Positions 1 to 12,400 of a stretch of DNA of 64,000 bases are shown here, piece after piece. The stretch is from contig NC_031473.1 of NCBI RefSeq assembly GCF_000006565.2, positions 496,001-560,000 of the forward strand, given 5' to 3'. The first letter of the stretch is position 1, and each line of letters opens with the position of its first letter. Origin of the DNA: Toxoplasma gondii ME49 (lineage: Eukaryota > Apicomplexa > Conoidasida > Eucoccidiorida > Sarcocystidae). Position numbers and translations under genes: made by a program. Under the pieces are notes generated by a model that saw only the letters and a list, made by a program, of their open reading frames with translations, had not been told where the DNA came from and did not search any database.

Positions 1-2085
1 TATTGGGGTGCAACTTGGCAGCAAAGCCCGAACTCGTGGCAAACACCGATCAGTGGAGAAATCCAACACTAGAATAACTCCGAAAGCCTTGACTATGAGA
101 AAAACTAACTTCCACTTTCTGACGATGTCGACTGTGTTGACAGACAGACCGGTCAAATTCACATATCAGGGCAGACTGAGACCAATCCTGTGACCGTCAT
201 ATTCGCTACAATTACTGTTTTCAAGAAGCTGCAGTACCCGTTCTCACAGGCATCTGTCTATTTGATTTGAGATGGAGAGCTTGTTTCGTAGAGTGTAGCG
301 TTTTGATATCGTAGCGCTAGCACACGCGGGTTAGTGGTGACGTAGTGCGTAACTCTCACACGGAGTTTAGCAATTGTTGTACCTCTGCATTCACCGACAC
401 CATTTTGCAGGCGGTTCAACGGCGTTCCCAGGGATGGGGTGTCAGTAACGGTCCAAGCTGTAAACTATGGACTTCTTAACTTAAAAGGAAGAGGCATCTC
501 ATTCAGGAGATCACCCTGGCATTCGCTGTTTGCTGATATCAGCAGGATTCCTGAATGGGTCACTGGAGACTACATGATTCGGGAGTGGCTATGAGAAAAA
601 CCTCAAATCGAAAAGCACGTTATTCTGATAACAAGTCGGTGGCTCTGGGACTGGCGAAAGAGCTGGAATGCATCTTTCCAATTGTTTGCGCGCAAAGGAC
701 GATGCCGATACAAAATAGTTGTACGGTCGTGCAGCAGAACAGGACATGTCTGTCTAAGTAGCGCAGCAGCGGCTGCAATGTAAACATCTCTCTATGAATT
801 GCATTGGAGTGACTAAGATTCTTTAAAGACACGTATATGTCTGTCGAAAAACGTTTTTATCATCCGTTGTACATAATGGACCCAGAATTCTTCACATATG
901 GAAGACGTTGCCTGGTTCTGGTGCGGATACAGAGCTTCTGTAAGCTCATCGACGAGGCCTTTTGATTCAGAGTTGCCTCCCAATGTGTCCTGGTAAGGAA
1001 CAAAAGGCCCAGAGTCGTCATATCGTGAAACCCTTTTTGTGACTGTAGAACTGTTCAGACTTGCCGGCGGTTACCATTCTGCAACACTTACGACCGTAGT
1101 AACAAGCTGCGCAGCTTCGACTTTCCGCTTAAGGCAGCATTGCTACGGTGTTGCACCAGATACAGAGCCTGCGAAGAAGGGTTAGCGTAAACTCTTGAAC
1201 AAAGTGCTCTATGGAATTTACCGACAGATCTGGGGATGAACCGGCGTTTGTTGCTTGCCCTGTGAATTGTATTCTGCTTTCTACCCCTGGTCTTGTACAA
1301 TCTTCTATGCACAGCCATCTACAAACATCGATTCTGCAAGGCAAGAAGCGATAATGAATACGGCAGCTAGAACACCCGCTCGACATCGCCCCTACCTTTC
1401 CCATTACATTGAAAAGAGCAATGCTGCTACTATTCCTGTTAGCTTGACGAAATCCTCATTAAAAAACGCAGAGCATAATTGTGCGAATATAGACCTGCGT
1501 CATGCTGCTCCAATCGTTGATCGATTAATTGCCATCAGCCAAGAAACGCTACCACGAGGCCCCCGCTCTTGCATTTCAAACAAGCGCAACCACTTCGATA
1601 TGCGCGATGGGAAAGATCCGACCTAGTCGCAGCGGCCGATAAACATCCTCCACTAGTCCAACCACATTCCACACATCCGTCGTCAAAAGCAAAGACATAA
1701 AGGGATTACTGAGCAAATGACCACAGCCGAATATTACTGCGGTCTCAGAAATGGAGCAGCACCGTTACGGGAAAACCCGCATCGTGGCTCCATGCAAAAC
1801 GCGTGAACAAGCTTGATAACAACGTGCCCAAAAGGCTTTGGCGACGCGGCTGCTTCGAGAAAGGAAACTGTGGTGGCTTCTAGTGAAGCCTAAAATGTTT
1901 GGGACACTTTACTTGCCCCGAGAATCAGAGAAATGAAAGTTTCGGCAAAATCTCAATGCTACCACTATCCTCGCGCGCGGGGAAGATACCTCCCCCCGAC
2001 GCGGATCAACATGGGAAACCGCAGCATTTCTAGAGCACCACTCATTTGTTCTGCCTGTTTAGCTTCGCTTGTTCATTTGCACAAT
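1..2085. other. intergenic region, no gene seen
   Basis: The only ORFs here are short (up to about 120 codons), overlap each other on both strands and lack coding-type composition. The last part is the 3' flank of the histone H4 gene, which ends at 2086 on the minus strand. I see no repeat, RNA gene or mitochondrial insertion in it. Confidence 0.6.
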
Positions 2086-2460
<375 letters not shown>

Positions 2461-2548
2461 TTATGGGTGCAACGAAGAGGCGAAAGAGTGAAGCACTCAA
2501 AATTGATGTGGTTCACCCGCCGGCAATCATCCCCCCTACACTCCCTGC

Positions 2549-2555
2549 CGTCTCA
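2549..2555 (-). promoter_or_regulatory. TGAGACG motif upstream of histone H4
   Basis: Read on the minus strand the sequence is TGAGACG, about 150 bp upstream of the H4 start codon. It matches the (T/A)GAGACG element reported in several T. gondii promoters. A 7-mer can occur by chance, so position and orientation are the only support here. Confidence 0.4.
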
Positions 2556-2753
2556 GACCCACTTTCAGACGCCGCGTGCGGGGGGATGACAATTCCCTGA
2601 CACCAGGTGCACCTTTCCGACCCGGAGTTTTTAAACGAGCTAGCCGGCTAGTAGCAGTCTGTGCGACGAATAAAAGGGTGCGTCGCTGTGTGGATGGTGG
2701 TGATGGAGATGATGTGGCGGGGGTTTGTTTTTCTGCCGGGATACGCAGGATTT

Positions 2754-2773
2754 ACACACACACACACACACAC
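2754..2773. repeat. (AC)n microsatellite
   Basis: Ten uninterrupted AC dinucleotides lie upstream of the H4 promoter region. It is a potential length polymorphism between strains. Confidence 0.95.
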
Positions 2774-5700
2774 GCAGTTGTTCTCAGTTGCAGTGAAATC
2801 GGGTTGCCGAGTGGATATGTTTTAGCGCCCGTTCAGAAGTATAGCGTAACACCTCGCAACAACTTCCTGCTGCACGGTGGTGCATAGCAATCGGGGATGC
2901 GTTCGATTTCCCCTCGTCTTTTTTCTACCTGTTCCGGCCAGTTCACACCGGACCATTGCGGTGGGAGTGAGTGAGTCGAGGGAGCATCCCACGACGCCTG
3001 CCTGCCGATACACACGAAGCTGGATTTTTGGACATAGAAACACGAGGACAGTCACTGGACGTCTGCTTTTCCGGCGGTACTGAGACACTTTTAGAGAAAA
3101 ATTGCTTCGTGGACGCGGCCCAGTCCAAAGCGCCAGCTTCGAATTGCACGCAGCTACACTGGTCCTCCCGTTAACATCTCACCTTCCGCCTCTGCCAGGA
3201 TTTTTTTGCCCTGTGAAGAGCGGAAATTCTTTTCACGGGTGTCTGTGTTGCGCCCGGTTTTTTCTTTTTTATTTACGCCGATTTCTAACGTGCGATCTGA
3301 GCTGTATGCAGCATCTGTTGTATAGTAGTTCGTAAATACGTCTCAGAATATCTATGGAGGGACAGTTGCTTCGCCATGTCTGGGGCAAGCGAGTCGTATA
3401 GAAACATTTGTCCCGTGCTGTCTGCAGTAGCGTACACGCTTATGACTGTCGTTGTGGTTGCACCAGTTGGGGTGACCGCAGCGCACCGGTTGTTTTATGG
3501 TCCTACGTCAAACATTACCTCTACCATCGGGACGAAGTTCACTAGTTGCCGCACGGAGCGATCACTAATCACGTCAGCGATGGCACGCAGTTGGCGTGCG
3601 ATAGCAGGGTCTGTAGTACCTAATGTTTAAAAGTCGAGCCGTGAAAATGATATTCAGGTCCCCTTACGGTAACACATTCGGTAGTGATTGCGGGTGCAGG
3701 GTGGCTTTCACGACACCGATGATTCTGTTTGAAAAATATTGAAACAGTGTGGATGGTGGTTGCAGCCAATGAATGCAACGTCGTCTTTCTCTCATGGACA
3801 AAGATAATGTACATTGAGGTGTGCAGAGTTGGCGCGTGTCGTGCTGGAGCACGCGAATCCGACAGACTAAGCCAACCGGCTCCTCGACGAAGCAAACCAT
3901 GTACTCCGGGTATAGCTGAGCTTGAAACTTTTCAGAAAAGCGCCATCGTCGAGCACTTAGGGAGACCAAACGTTAACGTCGAACGTAATCGCCTGTGAGT
4001 ATTTGTGAGGGAATTCGATGTACGTTTGTACAGTGTCACGGTCCCGGATCAACAACGTTATTGGCAGTTTCACAATGTACGCACGACACGAATTACGCAT
4101 ATAACTAGGTAGTTTAATACGCATCTATGGAGAATTGTAATACATTTCTGGATAAACTTACAAGTGCCCCTGCGAAGGTGAATAAAGGAAGCACGTTCGG
4201 GGTGCGTCCCGCGAAAAATACACTCCGATTTCGCACAGAGGGCTTTGACGCTTGTGCGGATCGGCCCACGCTTCTGTGTCCGAGAGGTGCACTTGCAGTC
4301 CAGCATCGGTATGAACGACTGCGAGAAACACGTAGAGGTAGAGAAGAGGAGGAGGCAGCAGATGGACATAGAATGTGGTTGACCCGCGACGTCGGAATTT
4401 TTTTCCTTTGTTTGTCTGTCTCTCAATCTCTCCAAAGAAAGACCTCCGTGTATATTATGTGCACTAAACTGCGTAACTACCTAGAGAGCGCTATTCTGTA
4501 GATATATGGCTAACCAGATCTACCGTTACACCAAACGTGATACTCATTCACATGTAGCAAAATTTGCATGACTGTCGGTGTCAGACGAGTCTAGATACGG
4601 TGTAGATAACTACTCAGGCTGACACGCTTCGACCGGTCACGAATGCCAGTGAACAGAGGAAAACAGTTTTGTTTGGCGAGCTTCGACACGCACCGCATCT
4701 GCTCAGGGTTTAGATGTTTCATTGCCAGAAGCTGGAGTGGGGGTTTTGGGTGTATATTTCTAGATATTGTTCGGAACTCGGCATCGGGGCCCGCAACAAC
4801 GCTTGTCCCTTTGTAAATAGCACGAATGGTACAGCAGACACCAACCTCACACAGTAGTTCGAAAATTATAATTGCGGCCATAATGTACACCATTCAAGAT
4901 GGGTGTGGTAACCTGAGGTGTGCAAAATTGGCGATGGTGGACTCACACGTGGCTGACATTTCGTTGTTGAAGCGTTGGCCCAGAGTCAAAGTCAGAGACA
5001 ACTGAAGCTGACAGTGGACGGCATGGCCTATAGTACGGGCAAGGCTTTGTAAGAGACATTGCACATGGGTAAGGATTAAGCACTGCCGTCATCAGCGGCA
5101 ACCTTACAATGCCATGAGATCTAACGGTGAAGGCGACTATATGCCACGGTGACGGAAAACAAATCAAAAGAATATTCTCCACAGGGGAGAAGGACTTCGC
5201 CTTCACACTGCCCTTCCCCATCATTTCAAACCTTCACTCACACCGATAATCTGGATCTACCAGACCAGGTGTCTGACATAACCGAACGGCTGCACACCTC
5301 TGTTCTACACCTCTTGACACATTCACATATCCGATACCAAAACTTGGGCACATGGAAAAATACCGTTAGAAAACGCAAACATCTATTTCCAGACTTTACT
5401 AGTTACATATGGAAGATAATCACCACATCTAATTTCACAAACACAAAACTCTTTCAATGTCAAAGCACCCCAGTTCGTAGGCATGACGGACGTGCGACAG
5501 ATTTCGCCTGAACTTAGCACAACTTCGTATGTACTAGCACTCTCTTGAACTCTCTTTGCACTCACAAAATTCCCTGTTCTTGGGAATGTCTCCATCTTGC
5601 CCATATAGAAATTTGATTTGTCCAGCCGTAGAAACAGCTTTTCGAGCACGTTTGGCACTTCAGCTGTCTGGTATGGAGGCACCGAGGCCTCCAACTTTGA

Positions 5701-5879
5701 CGAGACGCTCCGCGATGAGTAGGAGACATTCCCTTCACGTAACTTGCCAAAATAATTTCCCCCCTATGCCATTACTGTGAAGCCGTTTATTCCATCTCGA
5801 CTGCCAGACACCAGGAACATAACCACCACCGTCACCTTGCTCTCATTTTACAGTATTCAGCCTTTGCTACTCGAGGAAG
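2774..5879. other. long intergenic stretch without a secure gene
   Basis: No ORF carries a recognisable domain. On the minus strand three stretches (about 3664-3969, 4591-4893 and 5383-5694) read in a rather protein-like way but have AT-richer codon use than the real genes here, and I could not join them by phase-consistent splice sites. They may be decayed exons or chance. Confidence 0.4.
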
Positions 5880-6055
5880 ATCGTGCTGAAGAGGAGATGC
5901 TAGGGAATACCGGTACGATTCGAAAGTATGTTACGAAGTGGTCGACTGGAATGAAGTTATCTGGGTGTGACAATTCGATCAAACCAGACGCCGCTTGTGA
6001 GACTAATCAATGGCTCATGCTAAAGATTCAGCATTCCCCATAAACAAATGCTGGG
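5880..6055 (-). pseudogene. decayed mitochondrial cytochrome b fragment (NUMT)
   Basis: Read on the minus strand this translates, with interrupting stops upstream, to a peptide containing ELSHPDNFIP followed by HFVTYFRIVP. That corresponds to the conserved cytochrome b segment around HPDN and the HIVPEWY motif of complex III cytochrome b. It is a nuclear copy of mitochondrial DNA, much diverged and not functional. It contains nucleotide blocks shared with the copy near 17.5 kb. The borders are approximate because similarity fades gradually. Confidence 0.7.
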
Positions 6056-6822
6056 AAAAGGCAACTCTGAGGGTGCGAGACCCGAGACAGGGTGTGCGCC
6101 GCTGTAGGGGCCGGACCCCTTTATGTTTGGTTGAACCGGCCTGCTCCGGATGGAACGCCTTCCCCTGATTGGCAATGGCTTGGCCGTTGCAAGTGCATCA
6201 CCGCAAAAAATATGTTGAACACTCGAATGGTACTGAGATGCGCACCTCTACGTCAGCACTGTTGATCGAACAGCGTCCACGAGTGTACAACCTTGCCTGC
6301 TGCTTACAGAAGGCGCTTTAAGATGCATGATGACTGTCGCCTAAAAACACGCACAAAGACGAGACAGATTAATCACTCTGAAAAGTTGGCTCCCAATACG
6401 GCTCCGCATCTATACCCGCGAGCGACCCACACATTCAAAACAAACACGGGGAGGCTAGAACCAGAAAAGACAGAACGCATGCGATGTGAAACATCAGCAT
6501 GAGCCGGAATTCCCTACCCGAAGAAGCACAGAGACGCACCGATCCAAGAGCCATGTTTCGTCTGCAGCTTGCAAGCGGACAAGTTACCACAAGTGAAAGA
6601 GACGTGCAACCACGGAAACCGGTCACCTGAAATCCTTTCTCGCAACTGGAAGAACACACACAATGAACTAACCCTTCGCTGATAGTAAGAGAAAGAGCAG
6701 AGACTTCCCGGCTGGTGCTTCGCGGAGTCGAGATGCTGACTGCAGATTGCCGTGTCTGACAGTCTACATCGATGTTTTTCAGACCCGCAGCCCGTGGTAC
6801 TCATGTTAAACAAAAATGAAAG
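6056..6822. other. intergenic region, no gene seen
   Basis: This is the 3' flank of the repeat-protein gene ending at 6823 on the minus strand. Only short overlapping ORFs are present, and I recognise no motif. Confidence 0.5.
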
Positions 6823-8967
6823 TCAGTTGCTCGCTTCGCCTTTTCCCCGGTCGTGCTTACTCGGCGGAGGTGAGGGAGAACCACTCGATGACCTGGACTG
6901 GTCTGATGGTTGCCGGTCCTCATCTGAAACAGCGGCGACCCCCATCGGGACAGACTGATCCTCGGTCGGGGACCCGCTGAGGACAGGAAGGGAGAAAGAG
7001 CCAGAAGAGGCGAAAGAAGTCGTGGACAGAGGACCTGTTGAGGAAGAAGACTCCTTTTTCTGCGGAGGACCTAGCCGAGAAGAACGAACCTTCCTTCTGC
7101 GGCTGCCTGTGACAATGGAAGACGTAGGATCTCCTGTGGAGGACGGAGACGAAGTCGCCCGCGGGGCAGAGGACGGAGAAGCTGCAGAATAAGATGCTGA
7201 AGTCAACAGCGTAGAAGCAGAAGGACTTTCTGTCCGGCCGCCGGTACGGGAAGAAGGAGACGCTGTCGGGGAATCGGCGGAAGCAGGAGCTGAAGAAGGC
7301 CCGGTGGAGGGGGGAGGCACTCCTGGGGTGTCGCTCGAGGCCGACGGAGACGCAGTCGACGATCCAGTCGAGACAATACGAATGGTGGCAGACGTCGGCG
7401 TCGTGAACAGAGGGCCTGTCAATGAAGAAGACTCCTTTTTCTGCGGAGGACCTAGCCGAGAAGAACGAACCTTCCTTCTGCGGCTGCCTGTGGTAATCGA
7501 AGACGTAGGATCTCCTGTGGAGGACGGAGACGAAGTCGCCCGCGGGGCAGAGGACGGAGAAGCTGCAGAATAAGATGCTGGAGTCAACAGCGTAGAAGCA
7601 GAAGGACTTTCTGTCCGGCCGCCGGTACGGGAAGAAGGAGACGCTGTCGGGGAATCGGCGGAAGCAGGAGCTGAAGAAGGCCCGGTGGAGGGGGGAGGCA
7701 CTCCTGGGGTGTCGCTCGAGGCCGACGGAGACGCAGTCGACGATCCAGTCGAGACAATACGAATGGTGGCAGACGTCGGCGTCGTGAACAGAGGGCCTGT
7801 CAATGAAGAAGACTCCTTTTTCTGCGGAGGACCTAGCCGAGAAGAACGAACCTTCCTTCTGCGGCTGCCTGTGGTAATCGAAGACGTAGGATCTCCTGTG
7901 GAGGACGGAGACGAAGTCGCCCGCGGGGCAGAGGACGGAGAAGCTGCAGAATAAGATGCTGGAGTCAACAGCGTAGAAGCAGAAGGACTTTCTGTCCGGC
8001 CGCCGGTACGGGAAGAAGGAGACGCTGTCGGGGAATCGGCGGAAGCAGGAGCTGAAGAAGGCCCGGTGGAGGGGGGAGGCACTCCTGGGGTGTCGCTCGA
8101 GGCCGACGGAGACGCAGTCGACGATCCAGTCGAGACAATACGAATGGTGGCAGACGTCGGCGTCGTGAACAGAGGGCCTGTCAATGAAGAAGACTCCTTT
8201 TTCTTCGGAGGACCTAGCCGAGAAGAACGAACCTTCCTTTTACGACTTCCAGGGACAATCGACGACGTTGGATCTCCTGTGGAGGACGGAGAAGAAGTCG
8301 CCCGCGGGGCAGAGGACGGAGAAGCTGCAGAATAAGATGCTGAAGTCAACAGCGTAGAAGCAGAAGGACTTTCTGTCCGGCTGCCGGTACGGGAAGAAGG
8401 AGACGCTGTCGGGGAATCGGCGGAAGCAGGAGCTGAAGAAGGCCCGGTGGAGGGGGGAGGCACTCCTGGGGTGTCGCTCGAGGCCAACGGAGACGCAGTC
8501 GACGATCCAGTCGAGACAATACGAATGGTGGCAGACGTCGGCGTCGTGGACAGAGGGCCCGCCAAGGAAGAAGACTCCTTTTTCTTCGGAGGACCTAGCC
8601 GAGAAGAACGAACCTTCCTTTTACGACTTCCAGGGACAATCGACGACGTTGGATCTCCTGTGGAGGACGGAGAAGAAGTCGCCCGCGGGGCAGAGGAAGG
8701 AGAAGCTTCAGAATAAGATGCTGAAGACAACAGCGGAGAAGCAGAAGGACTTTCTGTCCGGCCGCCGGTACGGGAAGGAGACGCTGTCGGGGAACCGGCG
8801 GATGAAGGGGATGAAGGGGATGAAGGGGATGAAGGGGATGAAGGAGATGAAGGAGACTTGGAAGGGTCAAAATGAGATGTTGCCGGGGAGCTAGCCGGAG
8901 ACGGTGTCGATTGCTCGGAGGAGGAGGAACTTTCAGATGGCGGCGAGGAAGGATGTGCAGAATCCAT
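6823..8967 (-). CDS. Ser/Pro/Thr-rich tandem-repeat protein, function unknown
   Basis: From the first in-frame ATG at 8967 the protein has 714 residues. The frame is also open to a TTG at 9057, so a 5' exon cannot be excluded. It is almost wholly Ser, Pro, Thr and Ala and is predicted disordered, with no visible signal peptide or membrane span at this start. The body consists of about 4.6 copies of a 127-residue unit encoded by 381-bp DNA repeats. Each unit contains a basic nuclear-localisation-like patch (for example RKRKVRSS, then LGPPKKKES or the variant PPQKKES). Near the N-terminus is a short SPSSPSS run. The protein ends with Ser/Pro-rich sequence followed by a short charged tail. No family is recognised. 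Near-identity of the units indicates recent amplification or gene conversion. Confidence 0.72.
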   Translation of the reverse strand: MDSAHPSSPPSESSSSSEQSTPSPASSPATSHFDPSKSPSSPSSPSSPSSPSSPSSAGSPTASPSRTGGRTESPSASPLLSSASYSEASPSSAPRATSSPSSTGDPTSSIVPGSRKRKVRSSRLGPPKKKESSSLAGPLSTTPTSATIRIVSTGSSTASPLASSDTPGVPPPSTGPSSAPASADSPTASPSSRTGSRTESPSASTLLTSASYSAASPSSAPRATSSPSSTGDPTSSIVPGSRKRKVRSSRLGPPKKKESSSLTGPLFTTPTSATIRIVSTGSSTASPSASSDTPGVPPPSTGPSSAPASADSPTASPSSRTGGRTESPSASTLLTPASYSAASPSSAPRATSSPSSTGDPTSSITTGSRRRKVRSSRLGPPQKKESSSLTGPLFTTPTSATIRIVSTGSSTASPSASSDTPGVPPPSTGPSSAPASADSPTASPSSRTGGRTESPSASTLLTPASYSAASPSSAPRATSSPSSTGDPTSSITTGSRRRKVRSSRLGPPQKKESSSLTGPLFTTPTSATIRIVSTGSSTASPSASSDTPGVPPPSTGPSSAPASADSPTASPSSRTGGRTESPSASTLLTSASYSAASPSSAPRATSSPSSTGDPTSSIVTGSRRRKVRSSRLGPPQKKESSSSTGPLSTTSFASSGSFSLPVLSGSPTEDQSVPMGVAAVSDEDRQPSDQSRSSSGSPSPPPSKHDRGKGEASN
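7020..8770 (-). repeat. 381-bp in-frame tandem repeats, about 4.6 copies
   Basis: The same landmark recurs at exactly 381-bp spacing (7304, 7685, 8066, 8447 on the plus strand). The units at 7304-7573 and 7685-7954 translate identically in the antisense frame. The two units nearest the 5' end of the gene (about 8066-8770) differ by a handful of substitutions, and a degenerate partial copy lies near 7020-7300. The period is a multiple of three, so copy-number change keeps the frame. Confidence 0.95.
8803..8856 (-). repeat. 9-bp minisatellite coding for Ser-Pro-Ser
   Basis: A short tandem array of GATGAAGGG-type units (plus strand) encodes the SPSSPSS run near the N-terminus of the repeat protein. 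It is likely length-variable. Confidence 0.85.
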
Positions 8968-9411
8968 TGATGCTGTCGGCTGCTGTAGAGCACCACCTGA
9001 GAAACCAACGGAAAACGGTCGACTCTCGAAAGGGTGAAATTGGATCTCCTCCGGCAAGCTGTCTTACTTGTCTAGTACGAGTTAGACGCGAAAGCGGCGG
9101 GCATGCTGCTTTGTTGCCCACCACAGCGTATCGCTGCGACAGGCCTTTGGAGAATGACTGACTGGGAGACTGTTTCCGAAAAAAACCTTTGTCAGTTCGT
9201 TTGCAAAGCACAGAAGCACAGCCGACAAAGAGGGACATCCCTGGAGTAGTTATATGACTACACATCCCTACATAATATCTGCCTACGGATCGAACTGTCT
9301 TCCTGGACCGTCACCATCCAGATACACCCGTCCCCACAACCCAGAGACGCGTAAACGATACGCCCATTCGTACGGATCATCAGGCTGCTGTGAAGTGACG
9401 AGATACTCGGC
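8968..9411. other. gap between two minus-strand genes
   Basis: It holds the 5' flank of the repeat-protein gene and the 3' flank of the 12-exon gene. Read on the minus strand, a possible donor (CAA then GTAAGA, near 9066) and a pyrimidine-rich acceptor (TTTCTCAG, near 8999) lie about 70 bp apart, but they do not join in frame with the repeat ORF. Confidence 0.4.
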
Positions 9412-12400
9412 TTAACTTACGAGTTTCGTTGATGAATTGTACAAGCAACGAAGGCTGATTGACGGCCACACCTGCAGGACACAACCCATCACGTTGCGAG
9501 TGAAACAGTGAACTCGCAGTTGTCCTGAAGAACAGGGAACAGCTTTCTGTTCTTTCAGAGATGTGAGTCGGAATGGCCAGTTGTTCGGTATACAAGCCGG
9601 GCCACCATCGTGAAGGCTTACACAAAGACGTACTAGGCAGAAATGCTGGCGCGGAAAAAATTTCTTCGGCACCGCAGAGATCCGCCAGAGGCGAACCTGG
9701 GAACGGCACCATCTCTTGGCAGCCTCAGTGCACTTCGTTGGAAGAAGTGAGGAAGCGCGCTCTCTTACAGCTTTTAGAAACGGTTCCACCTCTTCTTTCA
9801 GTGCTTTCCACGGGTCACCTAAAACGGTGTGCCGCAAATGTTCTTGTCGCAGTGTTTTTGCCTGTTTCCACCATCGAGAAAGCGCAGCGTGGATTTACGG
9901 CACTGCAGTCCAAGACTCTCCGCCCACGAACCCGCAACGGACAGAGAGGACTGTGAAGTCGGGGAAGAGAGCAGCGAGAAGCGACTGAACTGCTTCCGAA
10001 GTTCGTTCTAGCAAGCATGTGTGGACGTTACGGAATAAACAGAAAGGAGCAGACAGTGCATGCAGGAAGACTGTGAACAGATTCCACGACCGCGGATTTC
10101 CATGAATCAACAGTGTGGCTTCCAAGGTTCCCCAACAAGGAGGGGGGGAAACTTACTTTCCAGAACTCCCGGATGCGCATCGTCCCACTCCAGTAACGGG
10201 TCAACGACGTCCCAAATTCTCACGAACACTGCAACCTCTGCAGGGAGAAAGAATGCCCACAGCAGCGGTAGCTGCACCCGTATAGTGGCCGCCTTCAAGA
10301 GCCGATAGGGGCGTCGCACGCTCCCTACTATAACTTCTCTCATACACATGCAAATTCCGTACTGCATTTGCGCGGACGCACACAACCCTCGTGCTCTCTT
10401 TACTCCTACGCAGCTGTGCGGGGATCCCAGGGATCCCAATTACATGCATCAAGGACGTATGCGTGCAGAGACGGATCCTTGTCACACATGCGCTTTCGAG
10501 TTTCTCGGGAAAACGCAAGTGTACATATTCACTTCTACAAGGACCTCCGCAAGCGCCATGCAGAAGCATGGATGTGCATTCACGAGGATCTGCACAGACG
10601 TATAATTCCCCATGAGTACATCATGGTGTGCTCAGATCAGCCCGTGCATATGCCAACTCCTGTACAGTGCTGAGGAGGGTGCCTGCTCACAGTCGACCAG
10701 CATCCAGCCTACCACGTTCTTTCACCTCCCAAACACAATCAATTCCTTGTCCTTCTGAAGACGCATGAGAAATGTCTGACAGGCGCACGGCGTATTACCT
10801 TCATAGCCCCTTCGCTGTGTGCGATCCCACCTGGTAGCTGACCAGGAATCATAAAACCGGACTCCTGGCGACTCTCATCTACGCGCGACAACCGCTAATG
10901 AAGACCCGCACCCGTTTTCTTGTCGAGCGCAACCGAAGGACGTACAAATAACCGGGTGCTCACCGTACATTCACAACATGTTTCCCGGGCGTGGATGCAC
11001 GGACGCATGCAACACTCTCCTTCAGCAAAAAACGGACTGTTGGACCAGTCTGTACCGGCTGCATGCGGGGTTTCCAAGGTCCACAGTAGCTAGCGCTATC
11101 ACACATGTTTGACGGTGCACCTGCGGGTTTACCTTAACTTGCATCTTTCCATCTTCTTCTCCTCTCTGAACCGAGTTCCGTATCTCTTTCATCCCGCACT
11201 GTCCGTTTTTCCAAACAGCTCGTATCCTGTCTACGTATCCATTGACTTGGATGGTTTTTCACCTCTATGCCTTACTCGGTACAGGGCTCGTTTCAAGTGG
11301 GCATCGCGTTACATACACGTGTTGTATATCTTTTAGATCAGCAGGTACCGAAGAGCTGCTCAACAGAACCCACCGAAAGACAGGCAGTACGTTTGGACCG
11401 TGGGAGGGCGCGCTGCTTCGCCATGGTCAAAACTTACCACCAAATACCGAGTGAAACAACATATACGGTGTTCTTGGCGCCATAGTCGCATCGGAGTGGT
11501 AATCACAGAACGCCTCGACCAGGTCACCAAGCAGAAGCCGACGTAAGCTCAAAGCTAGCTCTCCATCAACACCAAGTCTTCGCCAGTGATGCTCCGAAAA
11601 GGACAGCATGTCTGCGACTACAGGTCTTAGATCCGGCGCTCTTTCAAATATGTTGTAAGCCTTGGCGAGGTACGTGTAATGGCCAAGAGCGAAATCATTC
11701 ACGACAAGATGTCGCAGCAGTCTCTTGACCTCTTTCTGAGGAGCCATGAGAAATCCAGACTTCACCTTTGACAGAATCTTCAACCTCCTGATTACTGCTA
11801 CCTTCATCTCGGAGGCCCACCGGCCTGCCTCTGAATCTGATGAGAAAGGCATGCAGAGCAAAAAGAAGCAACGGATAACTGGGACGCAGAGTCAGAGGTA
11901 CGCTTTTTCACCGCCTTCACACCAAGCTGACACTTGTGTAACGCAGCAGTTCATCCCGCTGTCAAGGAACTGAAACATGAATGGCAAGGACTTTGCACGG
12001 TGTGAATGACAGGCCCTGCCCACAGCGGAACCCTATTAACGGAAAGAGGTGAACCACAGGCCATGCACCGCTCCGCCTGAGGAGAGCCTCGCCTTAGCAA
12101 AACAAGGTTTCGGGTGCTTCTGTTCACGTATCTCGTTCGACTTTTCTCAGCTATAGTCAACGGAGAAAGCACGACTAGACAGCACGAATACGTTTAGGAA
12201 GCAGACAGGTGTTGGGTGCCTTTCACTTTCCTCGTCGACCGTGCACGAGGTGAATCTTTTGTTTTTATCCGCTACATAGTCCTTTCTTGAGCTCAAAAGT
12301 GCGTGGCTGCCTGTTTCCCAGCTCCTTAGGTCGTCTCCTTGATGGCACCTCGTTCAGAAACACACGCGGTGGTATTTTGCATGCTATCTCTCACTGTCAG

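Noticed and set aside
4750..4900. Possible cytochrome oxidase subunit 1 fragment on the minus strand
   Set aside because: Only a few hydrophobic positions agree (IIIFELL then GV); too weak beside the clear cytochrome b cases.
8968..9057. TTG-started extension of the repeat protein
   Set aside because: There is no ATG in this part; the first in-frame ATG is at 8967. A spliced 5' exon remains possible but no in-frame junction was found.
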